This document shows positions 25,041-33,222 of a stretch of DNA of 36,109 nt, one piece after another. The translations under genes were made by a program, and so were the position numbers. The stretch's first letter is position 1; every line of letters starts with the position of its first letter. The notes under the pieces were generated by a model. The model was not told the origin of the DNA. It saw only the letters and a program-made list of their open reading frames with translations, and did not search any database. Origin of the DNA: Flavobacteriaceae bacterium (GTDB taxonomy: Bacteria; Bacteroidota; Bacteroidia; Flavobacteriales; Flavobacteriaceae); assembly GCA_026988355.1 (NCBI GenBank), contig JALSLK010000100.1, positions 1 to 36,109 of the forward strand. The letters are read 5' to 3'.

Positions 25041-25125
25041 AATAGCTAACTTAGCGAAGTCGTAATTTGAGCATGTAATAGAAGAATAGAAGTCACTAAA
25101 GTTACAAAAGTAAAGGCAAATAGCA

Positions 25126-26145
25126 CTACGTCTTTTTTTTGTGTTTAATTACCTTTATTGAATAGGTCGCAACAATGTCATCTTTAATTTTTAAATGTAC
25201 ATCATAAAAACCTTTCCATTTAAATTTGTTTTTGAATGTTATAATTCCTTTTTCCTTTTTAATATTGTAGATGTTTAAAAAGATTTCTTTATTGCCCAAA
25301 TAATAAATTAAAGAAACCGTATTTGTTGGAATGTTTTTAAGTGCTTTGAAATTAAAATTAACCTCTTCATTCTTTCGAACTTCAATATTCATCTTAGAAG
25401 GCGTTAAGTTAATAATTTTATATTTAAAAACTTCACCGTAAACAAGAGGAGAATTAAGAAATGTATTTTTAGTTGTTATCTCATTTAACAGCCATTTTTT
25501 ATGTAACGGATAATGATTTTTAGCAAACAATATTGGATTTGTTAAAAAATAACCATCATTATAATCTTTTACAAATGTATAGTTTTCATTCATATAACCA
25601 CTAGACCAAGTTGCATCGCATAAATACCATTTGTTGTTCAATTTTACGGCATTCCAAGAATGATTAGCAGTTTCTAACGAGTCAACATTAGAATTAATAG
25701 TTCGTCCATATCCATCAATAATTTTGCATTCTATATCTGCTAAAAAAGCAAGTTCTTTAATTAGATATGCATAACCAGTACACATTGTTTTATTGTATTT
25801 TAACAATTTTTTAAAAGCTTTTTTTTTATATTTATTATTCCATTTAACAAGAGCAATACTATCATTTTTTAATTTTTCCCGTATCTTATAAATTTTATTA
25901 TGCTGCTTAATATCACCACTAATATTAGTACAAACCCAAGAATAAATTGCTCTAAATTTCTCAACTTTAGTAGGGAGTTTTGACGTGAGTTTATAACAAA
26001 GAAGAGGTAAATTTTGTAAACCCTCTCCTTTGTTTAATTTAGCAATATTATCCGCTTTAGTGAAATCTATATTTTTGAAATCAGCAATCTGAGCACTGGC
26101 TATAATAAAAATGAAAAATAAAACTAGAAATAATATTTTTTTCAT
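25126..26145 (-). CDS. Secreted transglutaminase-like (cysteine protease fold) protein
   Basis: A 339-residue protein with a Sec signal (residues 1-19, IIASAQ). The transglutaminase-like core has all three catalytic residues: Cys122 in KTMCTGYAYL, His162 in TANHSWNAV and Asp177 in YLCDATWSSG. The spacing and the KVEKFRAIYSWVCTNISGD region before it are as in the transglutaminase/protease-like family (TgpA/YebA-like or Kyphoscoliosis-type). The C-terminal ~120 residues are beta-rich and may bind a partner. It is likely periplasmic or surface-exposed, and it could cleave or crosslink a protein; the substrate is unknown. It lies 12 bp downstream of the FCxxC membrane protein and is cotranscribed with it. 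Confidence 0.85.
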   Translation of the reverse strand: MKKILFLVLFFIFIIASAQIADFKNIDFTKADNIAKLNKGEGLQNLPLLCYKLTSKLPTKVEKFRAIYSWVCTNISGDIKQHNKIYKIREKLKNDSIALVKWNNKYKKKAFKKLLKYNKTMCTGYAYLIKELAFLADIECKIIDGYGRTINSNVDSLETANHSWNAVKLNNKWYLCDATWSSGYMNENYTFVKDYNDGYFLTNPILFAKNHYPLHKKWLLNEITTKNTFLNSPLVYGEVFKYKIINLTPSKMNIEVRKNEEVNFNFKALKNIPTNTVSLIYYLGNKEIFLNIYNIKKEKGIITFKNKFKWKGFYDVHLKIKDDIVATYSIKVIKHKKKT

Positions 26146-26157
26146 AATAAATAAAGT

Positions 26158-26823
26158 TTAATTTTTTCTTTTAGACTTATAAACTTGCTTAACAGCAACT
26201 CTGCCCATTAAAATACAAGTATCAGATTTCATATTTACTTTCAATTCAACATTTAAAGAAGGGTTACTATTATTAATTACTATTTTTTGGGATTTCATTC
26301 CTATTTGACTAAAAACTAAGACATCGCCATTTTTTAATGATTTTGGAAATTCAAAATAGCCATCAAAATCGGTTGCAGTTCTTATCGTTGTTCCTTGTAA
26401 AAGGATATTAATATCGGATATTGGACCTAAATCGTCAAAAACAAATCCTTTAACAGTAATTTTCTTATCTTGATTTTTTATGGTTTTCTCAGAAGCTTTT
26501 TGAGTTACTTCTGTTTGGGCCTGACTTGTATTAAACGAAAAAATAGATAAACAAGCTAAACCAATTCCGCTCCAAAAACTATATCTTTTTCTTGAATTCG
26601 AATTATCTGTCTCGTTTTTTAATTGGTTGGAATTAAATTTCCCACAAATGTCGACGGCTTGATTATTTTTAAAAAAACGCATTATTTCTTGAGGATTCAT
26701 TTTGGAGAAGTCGATAACTTCTTTTTGACAACTACCACAAAAGCCACCATTTAAAGTAGGTTTAAATAGGTTATAGTTTTCTAAACAAGGTTTATTAATT
26801 CTTAAACTAAATTGATTTTTCAT
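26158..26823 (-). CDS. FCxxC-module / single TM / CarboxypepD_reg-like protein
   Basis: A 221-residue protein starting at the ATG at 26823 (an upstream extension to 26952 would add a hydrophobic stretch unlike the family). Residues 1-65 are a cytoplasmic module with four cysteines: Cys13 (INKPCLENY), Cys29 and Cys32 (GGFCGSCQKEVIDFSKM) and Cys60. The pattern is common at the N-terminus of Bacteroidetes proteins and could bind zinc. A TM segment lies at about 83-102 (ends SQAQ). A periplasmic carboxypeptidase-regulatory-like beta-sandwich follows (VKGFVFDDLGPISDINILLQ; about 120-195). The function is unknown. A possible promoter on the minus strand has TAAATTTG at 26861-26854, with weak support. 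The transglutaminase-like gene follows 12 bp downstream. Confidence 0.8.
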   Translation of the reverse strand: MKNQFSLRINKPCLENYNLFKPTLNGGFCGSCQKEVIDFSKMNPQEIMRFFKNNQAVDICGKFNSNQLKNETDNSNSRKRYSFWSGIGLACLSIFSFNTSQAQTEVTQKASEKTIKNQDKKITVKGFVFDDLGPISDINILLQGTTIRTATDFDGYFEFPKSLKNGDVLVFSQIGMKSQKIVINNSNPSLNVELKVNMKSDTCILMGRVAVKQVYKSKRKN

Positions 26824-27064
26824 AATAAGTGATTTATAAGTTATAATAGGTATCAAATTTATAAATAATAAAGTGTTCTTAAAATCAATATTGAGGGAAC
26901 AATACGTTTCGATGAGTAAAATGATGGTATCAATTAGGTGTAAAAAACACAAAGGCTTATTTTTCTTTATTTATAAAGATTTTTCTTAAACAAAAACTTG
27001 AAACGGAAATTAAAATTAAGAGTTTAATTCTAATTATTGTCTTTACCATAAATAAGTAAAAACC

Positions 27065-27094
27065 TTGTTGTTTAAATAAAACATCGTATCTTTG
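27065..27094 (+). promoter_or_regulatory. Promoter of rpsO
   Basis: TTG at 27065-27067 and TATCTTTG at 27087-27094 with a 19-bp spacer fit the Bacteroidetes promoter closely. The transcript would begin near 27101, with a leader of about 60 nt before the rpsO ATG. The rest of the 339-bp gap upstream (26824-27064) shows no gene. Confidence 0.7.
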
Positions 27095-27162
27095 CAAACT
27101 CAAAAGCCAAATCTCGAATAATTGGGAAGGCATACATAAAAATCATTTAAATAAATATTAGC

Positions 27163-27432
27163 ATGTATTTAACAAAAGAAAAAAAAGCGGAAATTTTCGC
27201 AAAGCACGGTAAATCAGCAACAGATACTGGTTCAACAGAAGGTCAAATAGCATTATTTACTTACCGAATTAACTATTTAACAGGACATTTAAAGAATAAT
27301 CGTAAAGATTATAATACAGAGCGTTCGTTAGTAAAATTGGTAGGGAAACGTAAAAGTTTATTAGATTACTTAATTAAAACAGATGTATTACGTTATCGTG
27401 CAATAATAAAAGAATTAGGAATTAGAAAATAA
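27163..27432 (+). CDS. rpsO: 30S ribosomal protein S15
   Basis: S15 binds 16S rRNA early in assembly of the small-subunit platform and forms bridges with the 50S subunit. At 89 residues it has the universal length, and it carries the family core: FAKHGKSATDTGSTEGQIAL, INYLTGHLKNNRKDYNTERSL and LVGKRKSLLDYL. The start is the ATG at 27163, preceded by a clear promoter. A strong terminator follows 9 bp after the stop. pnp comes next, as in E. coli and many other bacteria, although here the terminator suggests only partial cotranscription. Confidence 0.97.
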   Translation: MYLTKEKKAEIFAKHGKSATDTGSTEGQIALFTYRINYLTGHLKNNRKDYNTERSLVKLVGKRKSLLDYLIKTDVLRYRAIIKELGIRK

Positions 27433-27440
27433 TTTCTATC

Positions 27441-27469
27441 AAAAAAAGAGGCTTTATGCCTCTTTTTTT
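27441..27469 (+). terminator. Rho-independent terminator of rpsO
   Basis: An A-run leads into AGAGGC (27447-27452), loop TTTAT, GCCTCT (27458-27463) and a T-run to 27469. The A-run can pair with the T-run to extend the stem. Confidence 0.92.
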
Positions 27470-27549
27470 ATTTTAAACACCTTAATAAAAACAGTTAAAC
27501 TTCATTGGTTACTTAAAACACACACAACTAAAAGTAATAATGTTTAATC

Positions 27550-27573
27550 GTATACTGATTGAAGACAGTATAC
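27550..27573 (+). promoter_or_regulatory. Hairpin in the pnp leader
   Basis: GTATACTG (27550-27557) and CAGTATAC (27566-27573) are exact complements with an 8-nt loop, 14 nt before the likely pnp start at 27588. It can fold in the pnp leader, so it may control translation or decay of the transcript. In E. coli, pnp is autoregulated through leader structure; a similar role here is inference. Confidence 0.55.
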
Positions 27574-27587
27574 ACAATAAAAAAAAT

Positions 27588-29741
27588 ATGATTCCAGAAT
27601 TATTTACGGAAGAAATCAAATTAGATGACGGAAGAGTCATCACTATCGAAACAGGTCGTTTGGCAAAACAAGCACACGGTTCTGTTGTCGTTAGAATGGG
27701 AAAAGCAATGTTGTTAGCAACAGTAGTTTCTGCCTACGAAGCAAAAGAAGGCATGAATTTTTTACCATTAACAGTAGATTATAGAGAGAAATTTGCTGCA
27801 GCTGGTCGTTATCCAGGAGGTTTCTTTAAAAGAGAAGCAAGACCAAGTAACGAAGAAATTTTAGTAATGCGTCTAATAGATAGAGTTTTAAGACCATTAT
27901 TTCCAAAAGATTATCATGCAGAAACTCAAGTAATGATTCAGTTAATGTCTTCCGATGAAGATGTGATGCCAGATTCACTTGCAGGTTTAGCAGCATCAGC
28001 ATGTATTGCATTAACAGATATTCCTTTTGAATATCCAATTTCTGAAGCGAGAGTTGCTAGAATAGATGGTAAATTTGTTATTAATCCAAGTAGATCAGAT
28101 TTAGAAAGAGCAGATATTGACATGATGGTTGGTGCGTCTGCAGAATCTGTTATGATGGTCGAAGGAGAAATGGACGAAATTAGCGAAGCAGAAATGGCAG
28201 AAGCTATCAAATTTGCTCACGAAGCAATTAAAGTACAATGTGCTGCTCAAGTTAATCTTGCTAAAAAGGCAGGACGTGTTTTAGAAACTCGCGAATATAA
28301 ACAAGCAGATGAATGTGAGGAAACGGCAAAAAAAGTAAATGATTATGCTTATGATAAGTGTTATGCAGTAGCAAAATTAGGAACTTCAAAAAAAGAAAGA
28401 GGTTTAAAATTTTCTGAAATTAAAGAAGAAGTAAAAGCTTTATTTACGGAAGAAGAATTAGAAGAAAAAGGACATTTAGTGTCTAAATATTATAGTAAGT
28501 CTCAAAAAGAAGCAATCCGTAATTTAACAATGGACGAAGGAATTCGTTTAGATGGAAGAAAAACAACAGAGATTAGAGACATTTGGTGTGAAGTAGATTA
28601 TTTACCATCAACGCATGGTTCTGCTGTTTTTACTCGTGGAGAAACACAAGCATTAGCAACGGTTACTTTAGGAGGGTCTAGAGATGCAAATAGAATTGAT
28701 TTACCAACTTACGAAGGAGAAGAACGTTTCTATTTACATTATAATTTTCCGCCTTTTTGTACTGGAGAAGCAAGACCATTACGAGGAACATCACGTAGAG
28801 AAGTAGGTCATGGTAATTTAGCACAAAGAGCTTTAAAAGGAATGATTTCCGAAGATTGTCCATATACAGTAAGAGTTGTTTCTGAAGTATTAGAATCTAA
28901 CGGATCCTCTTCAATGGCAACAGTTTGTGCAGGTACAATGGCATTAATGGATGCAGGTGTAGATTTAAAGAAACCAGTTTCAGGTATTGCAATGGGATTA
29001 ATTACCGATGTTGCATCTGGTAAATATGCTGTTTTATCCGATATTTTAGGTGATGAAGACCACTTAGGAGATATGGATTTTAAAGTAACAGGTACAGCAG
29101 ATGGTATTACAGCTTGCCAAATGGATATTAAAGTAAAAGGACTGTCTTACGAAATTTTGGAGAAAGCCTTAGAACAAGCACGCGATGGTAGATTACATAT
29201 ATTAGGTAAATTAACAGATACTATTTCTTCAGTAAATGAAACTGTTAAACCTCACGCCCCAAAAATGGTGCAAGTAATTGTTGCAAATGAATTTATTGGA
29301 GCAATTATTGGTCCTGGAGGAAAAGTAATTCAACAAATGCAAAAAGATACAGATACTGTAATTGCAATTACTGAAGATGAAGACGAAAATGGAGTTGTTG
29401 AAATTCAAGGAACAAACCAAGAAAAGATAGATAAAGTTATCGCAATGATTGATTCGATTACTTTTAAACCTCAAGTAAACGAAATTTATAAAGTAAAAGT
29501 AGTTAAGTTATTAGATTTTGGAGCAGTAGTAGAATACCTAAACGCACCAGGAAACGAAGTTTTATTACACATCTCTGAATTAGCATGGGAACGCACAGAT
29601 AAAGTTACCGATGTGGTAAATATGGGCGATGAATTTGAAGTAAAATACTTTGGAATAGATAAAAGGACAAGAAAACCAAAAGTTTCTAGAAAAGCACTTT
29701 TGCAAAGACCTCCAAGAGAAGAAAATAAACCCAAAAATTAA
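27588..29741 (+). CDS. pnp: Polynucleotide phosphorylase
   Basis: A trimeric phosphorolytic 3'-5' exoribonuclease for mRNA turnover. I choose the ATG at 27588 (717 residues): the sequence from there, [16 protein letters not shown], matches the start of relatives. The ATG at 27540 would add 16 residues and read through a perfect hairpin. Two RNase PH-like domains are present, with [21 protein letters not shown] in the first and [21 protein letters not shown] and [10 protein letters not shown] in the second (active site). They are joined by an all-helical linker. A KH domain follows ([16 protein letters not shown]), then an S1 domain ([18 protein letters not shown]...[15 protein letters not shown]). 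It follows rpsO, as in many bacteria, and has its own strong terminator. Confidence 0.96.
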   Translation: MIPELFTEEIKLDDGRVITIETGRLAKQAHGSVVVRMGKAMLLATVVSAYEAKEGMNFLPLTVDYREKFAAAGRYPGGFFKREARPSNEEILVMRLIDRVLRPLFPKDYHAETQVMIQLMSSDEDVMPDSLAGLAASACIALTDIPFEYPISEARVARIDGKFVINPSRSDLERADIDMMVGASAESVMMVEGEMDEISEAEMAEAIKFAHEAIKVQCAAQVNLAKKAGRVLETREYKQADECEETAKKVNDYAYDKCYAVAKLGTSKKERGLKFSEIKEEVKALFTEEELEEKGHLVSKYYSKSQKEAIRNLTMDEGIRLDGRKTTEIRDIWCEVDYLPSTHGSAVFTRGETQALATVTLGGSRDANRIDLPTYEGEERFYLHYNFPPFCTGEARPLRGTSRREVGHGNLAQRALKGMISEDCPYTVRVVSEVLESNGSSSMATVCAGTMALMDAGVDLKKPVSGIAMGLITDVASGKYAVLSDILGDEDHLGDMDFKVTGTADGITACQMDIKVKGLSYEILEKALEQARDGRLHILGKLTDTISSVNETVKPHAPKMVQVIVANEFIGAIIGPGGKVIQQMQKDTDTVIAITEDEDENGVVEIQGTNQEKIDKVIAMIDSITFKPQVNEIYKVKVVKLLDFGAVVEYLNAPGNEVLLHISELAWERTDKVTDVVNMGDEFEVKYFGIDKRTRKPKVSRKALLQRPPREENKPKN

Positions 29742-29761
29742 GGTTACATTTCTACAAAAGT

Positions 29762-29800
29762 AAAAAACCTCATTTAGCAATGTGCTAATGAGGTTTTTTT
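29762..29800 (+). terminator. Rho-independent terminator of pnp
   Basis: AAACCTCATTTAGCA (from 29765) pairs with TGCTAATGAGGTTTTT (29783 on) around a short loop. One bulged T lies in the left arm, and a T8 tail ends at 29800. It starts about 20 bp after the pnp stop. Confidence 0.92.
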
Positions 29801-29861
29801 TATGGGTAATTATCTGTAAACAAATACATAACACCACTATAATAAATTTTTTAGATAAACA

Positions 29862-29919
29862 AAAAACTCTTATCAAGGGGAGAAATAAGAGTTTTTCTAG
29901 TTCTTTAATAAATTAAAGA
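29862..29919. terminator. Second terminator-like hairpin and adjacent palindrome after pnp
   Basis: AAAAACTCTTAT (29862-29873) and its exact complement (29885-29896) flank an 11-nt loop containing GGGG, with T-runs on either strand. Next to it TCTTTAAT-AA-ATTAAAGA (29902-29919) is a perfect palindrome. They are 60-120 bp beyond the pnp terminator and before the XRE-like gene. The transcript they would end is not known; a small RNA is possible. Confidence 0.5.
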
Positions 29920-29991
29920 GTTTCTTCTTTTTCGTAACTGTTGGCTAAATTAGATAAGATTCTAGGAACATTACTTGTAAAAAATACAAAA

Positions 29992-30012
29992 AATACAAAT
30001 ATTATTTGTATT
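29992..30012. promoter_or_regulatory. Operator-like palindrome before the XRE-like gene
   Basis: AATACAAAT (29992-30000), spacer ATT, ATTTGTATT (30004-30012) is a perfect 9-bp inverted repeat, 17 bp before the start at 30030. Another AATACAAA half-site copy lies directly upstream (29983-29990). It is typical of a binding site for a dimeric HTH regulator and suggests autoregulation. Confidence 0.55.
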
Positions 30013-30029
30013 ATTAACAAAAAAATATA

Positions 30030-31025
30030 ATGTCTATAATTGATGACCAGCTTATTAAAAGTTTAAAAACAAAATGCTCTAAAAACATTTCATTTATTGA
30101 TGAAATAGCTATCGCATTAGATATTAACTACGATGCTGCATATAGAAGAGTAAATGGAAAAACTTCAATTTCATTAGAAGATGCAATAAAACTATCTAAA
30201 TATTTTAATATTTCCTTAAACAATTTATTTAACTTAGGTGAAAAAAATGTAATTACAATTACCAAGACTAAAGAGATTAAAAATGCTCTTGATTTAGAAA
30301 ATTATTTTAAAAATTTAACACACGATTTATCCATATTAAATAACGATAAAAGCAGTATTTTTTATAGTGCAAAAGATTTACCTATATTTTATGTATTACA
30401 AAACAATCTTCTTTCTCGATTTAAAATTTATGTTTGGCTTTATATTCTAAATGAAAATGTTCCTAAAAAGAATATTTCTTTTGAAAAATTTATATTTCCA
30501 ACTTCATTAACACAAGCAACTCAGAAAGCAGGAATCGCATACCGTAATGTTAATATTACAGAACTTTGGAATTACGGTATCATAAATAGTATTGTAAATC
30601 AAATTTTTTATTTTTTTGAAACAAAGTTACTCTCTTATAAATCTGCATTATTAATCTGTAACGATTTAAGAAAGACGATAAAAGAAATTGAAGAATCTGC
30701 ATATTTAGGGAAACGACAAAATAAAAAACAAACAGAATTTAAACTTTACCACAACGAGTTATTAAACTTAAACAATAACATTATTATTAAAAATAAAAAT
30801 AAGAAAACATTAATATCTCCTTACTCCTTACTTCGTTATTATAAGATAGAAGACCAATATACATGTAATGCAATAGAAGGTTTTTTACACGAACAATTAA
30901 GTAATTCAAGGTTACTATCAAATACGGGTTTAAAAGAGCGAATTCTTTTTTTTAAACCAATTTATAATCAAATAGAGAATTTAATTAAGAGATTGAATCT
31001 TTTAAAACAATTTACAATACACTGA
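30030..31025 (+). CDS. XRE-like HTH regulator of a flavobacterial family
   Basis: A 331-residue cytosolic protein. Residues 1-70 form a helix-turn-helix resembling Cro/cI types: SFIDEIAIALDINYDAAYRRVNGKTSISLEDAIKLSKYFNISLNNLF. I have seen the sequence YDAAYRRVNGKT in many similar-length Bacteroidetes proteins with no assigned role. The remaining ~260 residues are helical, with no enzyme motif, and may sense a ligand or hold the dimer. It is rich in Lys, Asn and Ile, like its neighbours. A perfect palindrome lies just before the start. rpoD follows 94 bp later with no terminator seen, but its own leader elements suggest it is separate. Function: DNA-binding regulator, target unknown. Confidence 0.7.
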   Translation: MSIIDDQLIKSLKTKCSKNISFIDEIAIALDINYDAAYRRVNGKTSISLEDAIKLSKYFNISLNNLFNLGEKNVITITKTKEIKNALDLENYFKNLTHDLSILNNDKSSIFYSAKDLPIFYVLQNNLLSRFKIYVWLYILNENVPKKNISFEKFIFPTSLTQATQKAGIAYRNVNITELWNYGIINSIVNQIFYFFETKLLSYKSALLICNDLRKTIKEIEESAYLGKRQNKKQTEFKLYHNELLNLNNNIIIKNKNKKTLISPYSLLRYYKIEDQYTCNAIEGFLHEQLSNSRLLSNTGLKERILFFKPIYNQIENLIKRLNLLKQFTIH

Positions 31026-31076
31026 TTTTTAACTAAATAAAAATAAAAAATAATTTTTGTAACATTTTTCATGTTT

Positions 31077-31099
31077 GTTACGTATAATAAGTACGTAAC
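31077..31099 (+). promoter_or_regulatory. Inverted repeat in the rpoD leader
   Basis: GTTACGTA (31077-31084) and TACGTAAC (31092-31099) are exact complements with a 7-nt spacer, ending 20 bp before the rpoD start. GTAAC at 31059-31063 could instead pair with GTTAC at 31077-31081, so two exclusive folds are possible. It may also be an operator. Confidence 0.45.
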
Positions 31100-31119
31100 T
31101 ATTAAAACAGTAAAATAAT

Positions 31120-31983
31120 ATGAGACAACTAAAAATTACAAAACAGGTAACTAACCGTGAAACCGCATCATTAGACAAGTACTTACAAGAAATTGGGAAA
31201 GTCGATTTGATTACTGCAGATATTGAAGTGGAATTAGCACAGCGAATAAAAGCTGGAGACGAACGTGCCTTAGATAAATTAGTAAAAGCTAATTTACGTT
31301 TTGTTGTTTCTGTATCTAAACAATATCAAAATCAAGGGTTAACACTACCAGATTTAATTAATGAAGGAAACTTAGGATTAATCAAGGCAGCGAAACGTTT
31401 TGATGAAACTCGAGGTTTCAAATTTATCTCTTATGCTGTATGGTGGATTCGTCAATCTATATTACAAGCCTTAGCAGAACAATCGAGAATTGTAAGATTG
31501 CCACTTAATAAAATAGGATCTATCAATAAAATTAATAAAACGTTTGCTCGATTAGAACAAGATAATGAAAGACCTCCATCCGCAGAAGAAATTGCAAAAG
31601 AATTAGATATGACGGTTAATGATGTAAAAGAATCTATGAAAAATTCTGGACGTCATGTATCTATGGATGCACCATTAATTGAAGGAGAAGATTCTAACCT
31701 TTACGATGTACTTCGTTCTGGAGAATCTCCAATACCAGATAGAAATTTATTACACGAATCTCTAAAAGTTGAAATTTTACGAGCATTAGATACGCTTACA
31801 CCTAGAGAAGCAGATGTTGTTTCTTTATATTTTGGTTTAGGCGAAGGACATCCAATGACTTTAGAAGAAATAGGAGAGACTTTTGAACTTACTCGAGAAA
31901 GAGTTCGTCAGATTAAAGAAAAAGCGATACGCAGACTAAAACACACTTCTAGAAGTAAAATTTTAAAAACATATTTAGGTTAA
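31120..31983 (+). CDS. rpoD: Primary sigma factor RpoD/SigA (sigma-70)
   Basis: The main sigma factor, which directs RNA polymerase to housekeeping promoters. The 287-residue protein lacks region 1.1, like other Bacteroidetes primary sigmas. Region 1.2 is at about residues 15-50 ([27 protein letters not shown]). Region 2 contains [37 protein letters not shown] and [20 protein letters not shown]. Region 3 includes [18 protein letters not shown] and the [14 protein letters not shown] helix. Region 4 (about 225-285) has [17 protein letters not shown] and the [31 protein letters not shown]. It is expected to recognise the TTTG/TAnnTTTG promoters seen in the window. A terminator follows. Confidence 0.95.
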   Translation: MRQLKITKQVTNRETASLDKYLQEIGKVDLITADIEVELAQRIKAGDERALDKLVKANLRFVVSVSKQYQNQGLTLPDLINEGNLGLIKAAKRFDETRGFKFISYAVWWIRQSILQALAEQSRIVRLPLNKIGSINKINKTFARLEQDNERPPSAEEIAKELDMTVNDVKESMKNSGRHVSMDAPLIEGEDSNLYDVLRSGESPIPDRNLLHESLKVEILRALDTLTPREADVVSLYFGLGEGHPMTLEEIGETFELTRERVRQIKEKAIRRLKHTSRSKILKTYLG

Positions 31984-32002
31984 TAACTTCATAATAAACA
32001 TT

Positions 32003-32033
32003 AAAACTCGTTCCAAAAAGAACGAGTTTTTTT
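32003..32033 (+). terminator. Rho-independent terminator of rpoD
   Basis: AAAACTCGTTC (32003-32013) pairs with GAACGAGTTTT (32020-32030) around CAAAAA, followed by further T residues. It is 20 bp after the rpoD stop. Confidence 0.92.
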
Positions 32034-32060
32034 ATGTTATTTTGTAAAAAATAAAAATAT

Positions 32061-32711
32061 ATGAAACATTTAATTGCTCCATCCATACTAGCTGCCGATT
32101 TCGCCAACCTACAACGAGATATCGAAATGATAAATAATAGCGATGCCGACTGGTTTCATATAGATGTGATGGATGGTGTTTTTGTACCAAACATTTCTTT
32201 TGGAATGCCTGTAATTTCTGCAATAAAAAAACATGCAAAAAAGACATTAGATGTTCATTTAATGATTGTTAATCCCAATCAATTTATTAAAACATTTAAA
32301 CAGGTTGGTGCGGATGTTTTAACGGTTCATTACGAAGCTTGTCCTCATTTACATCGAACAATTCAGGCAATTAAAAATGAAGATATGTTAGCAGGAGTTT
32401 CCTTAAATCCACATACACCAATCGCAGTATTAGAAGATGTTATTAGAGATATTGATGTCGTTTTACTAATGAGTGTAAATCCTGGTTTTGGAGGACAATC
32501 CTTTATTGAAAACACTTATAAAAAAGTAATTCAATTACGCGATTTAATAGATAAATCAGGTTCTAAAACTCTAATCGAAATAGATGGTGGTGTTAATAGC
32601 GTTACTGGTAAAAAGTTAATTGCTGCTGGAGCAGATGTTCTGGTTGCAGGTTCGTATGTTTTTAAAAGCGATAATCCTACAAAAACGATTAAAGAATTAA
32701 AAAATCTGTAA
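32061..32711 (+). CDS. rpe: Ribulose-phosphate 3-epimerase
   Basis: It interconverts ribulose-5-phosphate and xylulose-5-phosphate in the pentose phosphate pathway. At 216 residues it has the usual TIM-barrel length. It carries SILAADFANLQRD, HIDVMDGVFVPNISFG (metal-binding and catalytic Asp/His), DVHLMIVNPNQFI, MSVNPGFGGQSFI and EIDGGVN (second Asp), then the phosphate loop VAGSYVF. The start is the ATG at 32061, 28 bp after the rpoD terminator, so transcription is probably separate. No promoter with both elements is visible in this short gap; TTATTTTG at about 32036 is one mismatch from -7. Confidence 0.95.
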   Translation: MKHLIAPSILAADFANLQRDIEMINNSDADWFHIDVMDGVFVPNISFGMPVISAIKKHAKKTLDVHLMIVNPNQFIKTFKQVGADVLTVHYEACPHLHRTIQAIKNEDMLAGVSLNPHTPIAVLEDVIRDIDVVLLMSVNPGFGGQSFIENTYKKVIQLRDLIDKSGSKTLIEIDGGVNSVTGKKLIAAGADVLVAGSYVFKSDNPTKTIKELKNL

Positions 32712-32770
32712 GAACTATCTATATTCTTAGATTTCATCTAATAACCTCAATTCGATAAAAAATTGTTTAC

Positions 32771-32794
32771 AGTTTAGGTCGAACTTAGGTTAAT
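32771..32794. repeat. Copy of the TTTAGGTCGAACT repeat at a gene end
   Basis: AGTTTAGGTCGAACTTAGG followed by TTAATAA. It matches the arm of the element at 19252-19510, except for C to T in one place. The YjbR gene's stop codon (TAA on the minus strand, 32785-32787) lies within it. A more distant copy at 5071-5090 likewise holds the stop of the LVIVD lipoprotein. Confidence 0.6.
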
Positions 32795-33135
32795 AATGTT
32801 CTATTCTTTTTTGTCATACCTTTAACTACTAAATCGTACGAATGATCGATCAATTCCATAAATAAAGAACTGTTTGAAAAACGAGCAACATGTATAGTAT
32901 TCCAATGCTTTTTATTCATGTGAAATGCAGGTTGTACACTTTCAAACTCTTCTCTTAATTCGATTGCCCTTTCAGGATTACACTTTAAATTTACCTTAAA
33001 TTCGTCTGTTCGTAATGATGTTAGTGTAAATATTTTATCCAACACTTTAAAAACAAGTACATCTTCTCCAAAAGGAAATCCTTCGGTAACTCCTTTTTTG
33101 CTTAAACAATAATCTCGAAACGCCTCAATATGCAT
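32785..33135 (-). CDS. MmcQ/YjbR family protein
   Basis: A 116-residue protein, starting at the ATG at 33135 where MHIEAFRDYCLSKKGVTEGFPFGED matches the usual start of the family; the longer frame to 33186 adds an unlikely hydrophobic leader. It carries FKVLDKIFTLTSL, NLKCNPERAIELREEF, VQPAFHMNKKHWNTI and ELIDHSYDLVVKGMTKK, all family-conserved. YjbR has a CyaY-like fold with a proposed DNA-binding role, but the physiology is not established. It is divergent from the DUF1801 gene with an 87-bp gap. Its stop codon lies in a dispersed repeat. Confidence 0.88.
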   Translation of the reverse strand: MHIEAFRDYCLSKKGVTEGFPFGEDVLVFKVLDKIFTLTSLRTDEFKVNLKCNPERAIELREEFESVQPAFHMNKKHWNTIHVARFSNSSLFMELIDHSYDLVVKGMTKKNRTLLT

Positions 33136-33222
33136 ATTTTTATATATAATATCAAAAATAACACTTTTATAAAATGAAATGGTCATATTTTAGTATTTTT
33201 ACGATATAGCTAATCTGTTATT

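Noticed and set aside
29580-29876. Antisense 98-codon frame overlapping the pnp end
   Set aside because: It lies across the pnp 3' end and terminator and has no family signature.
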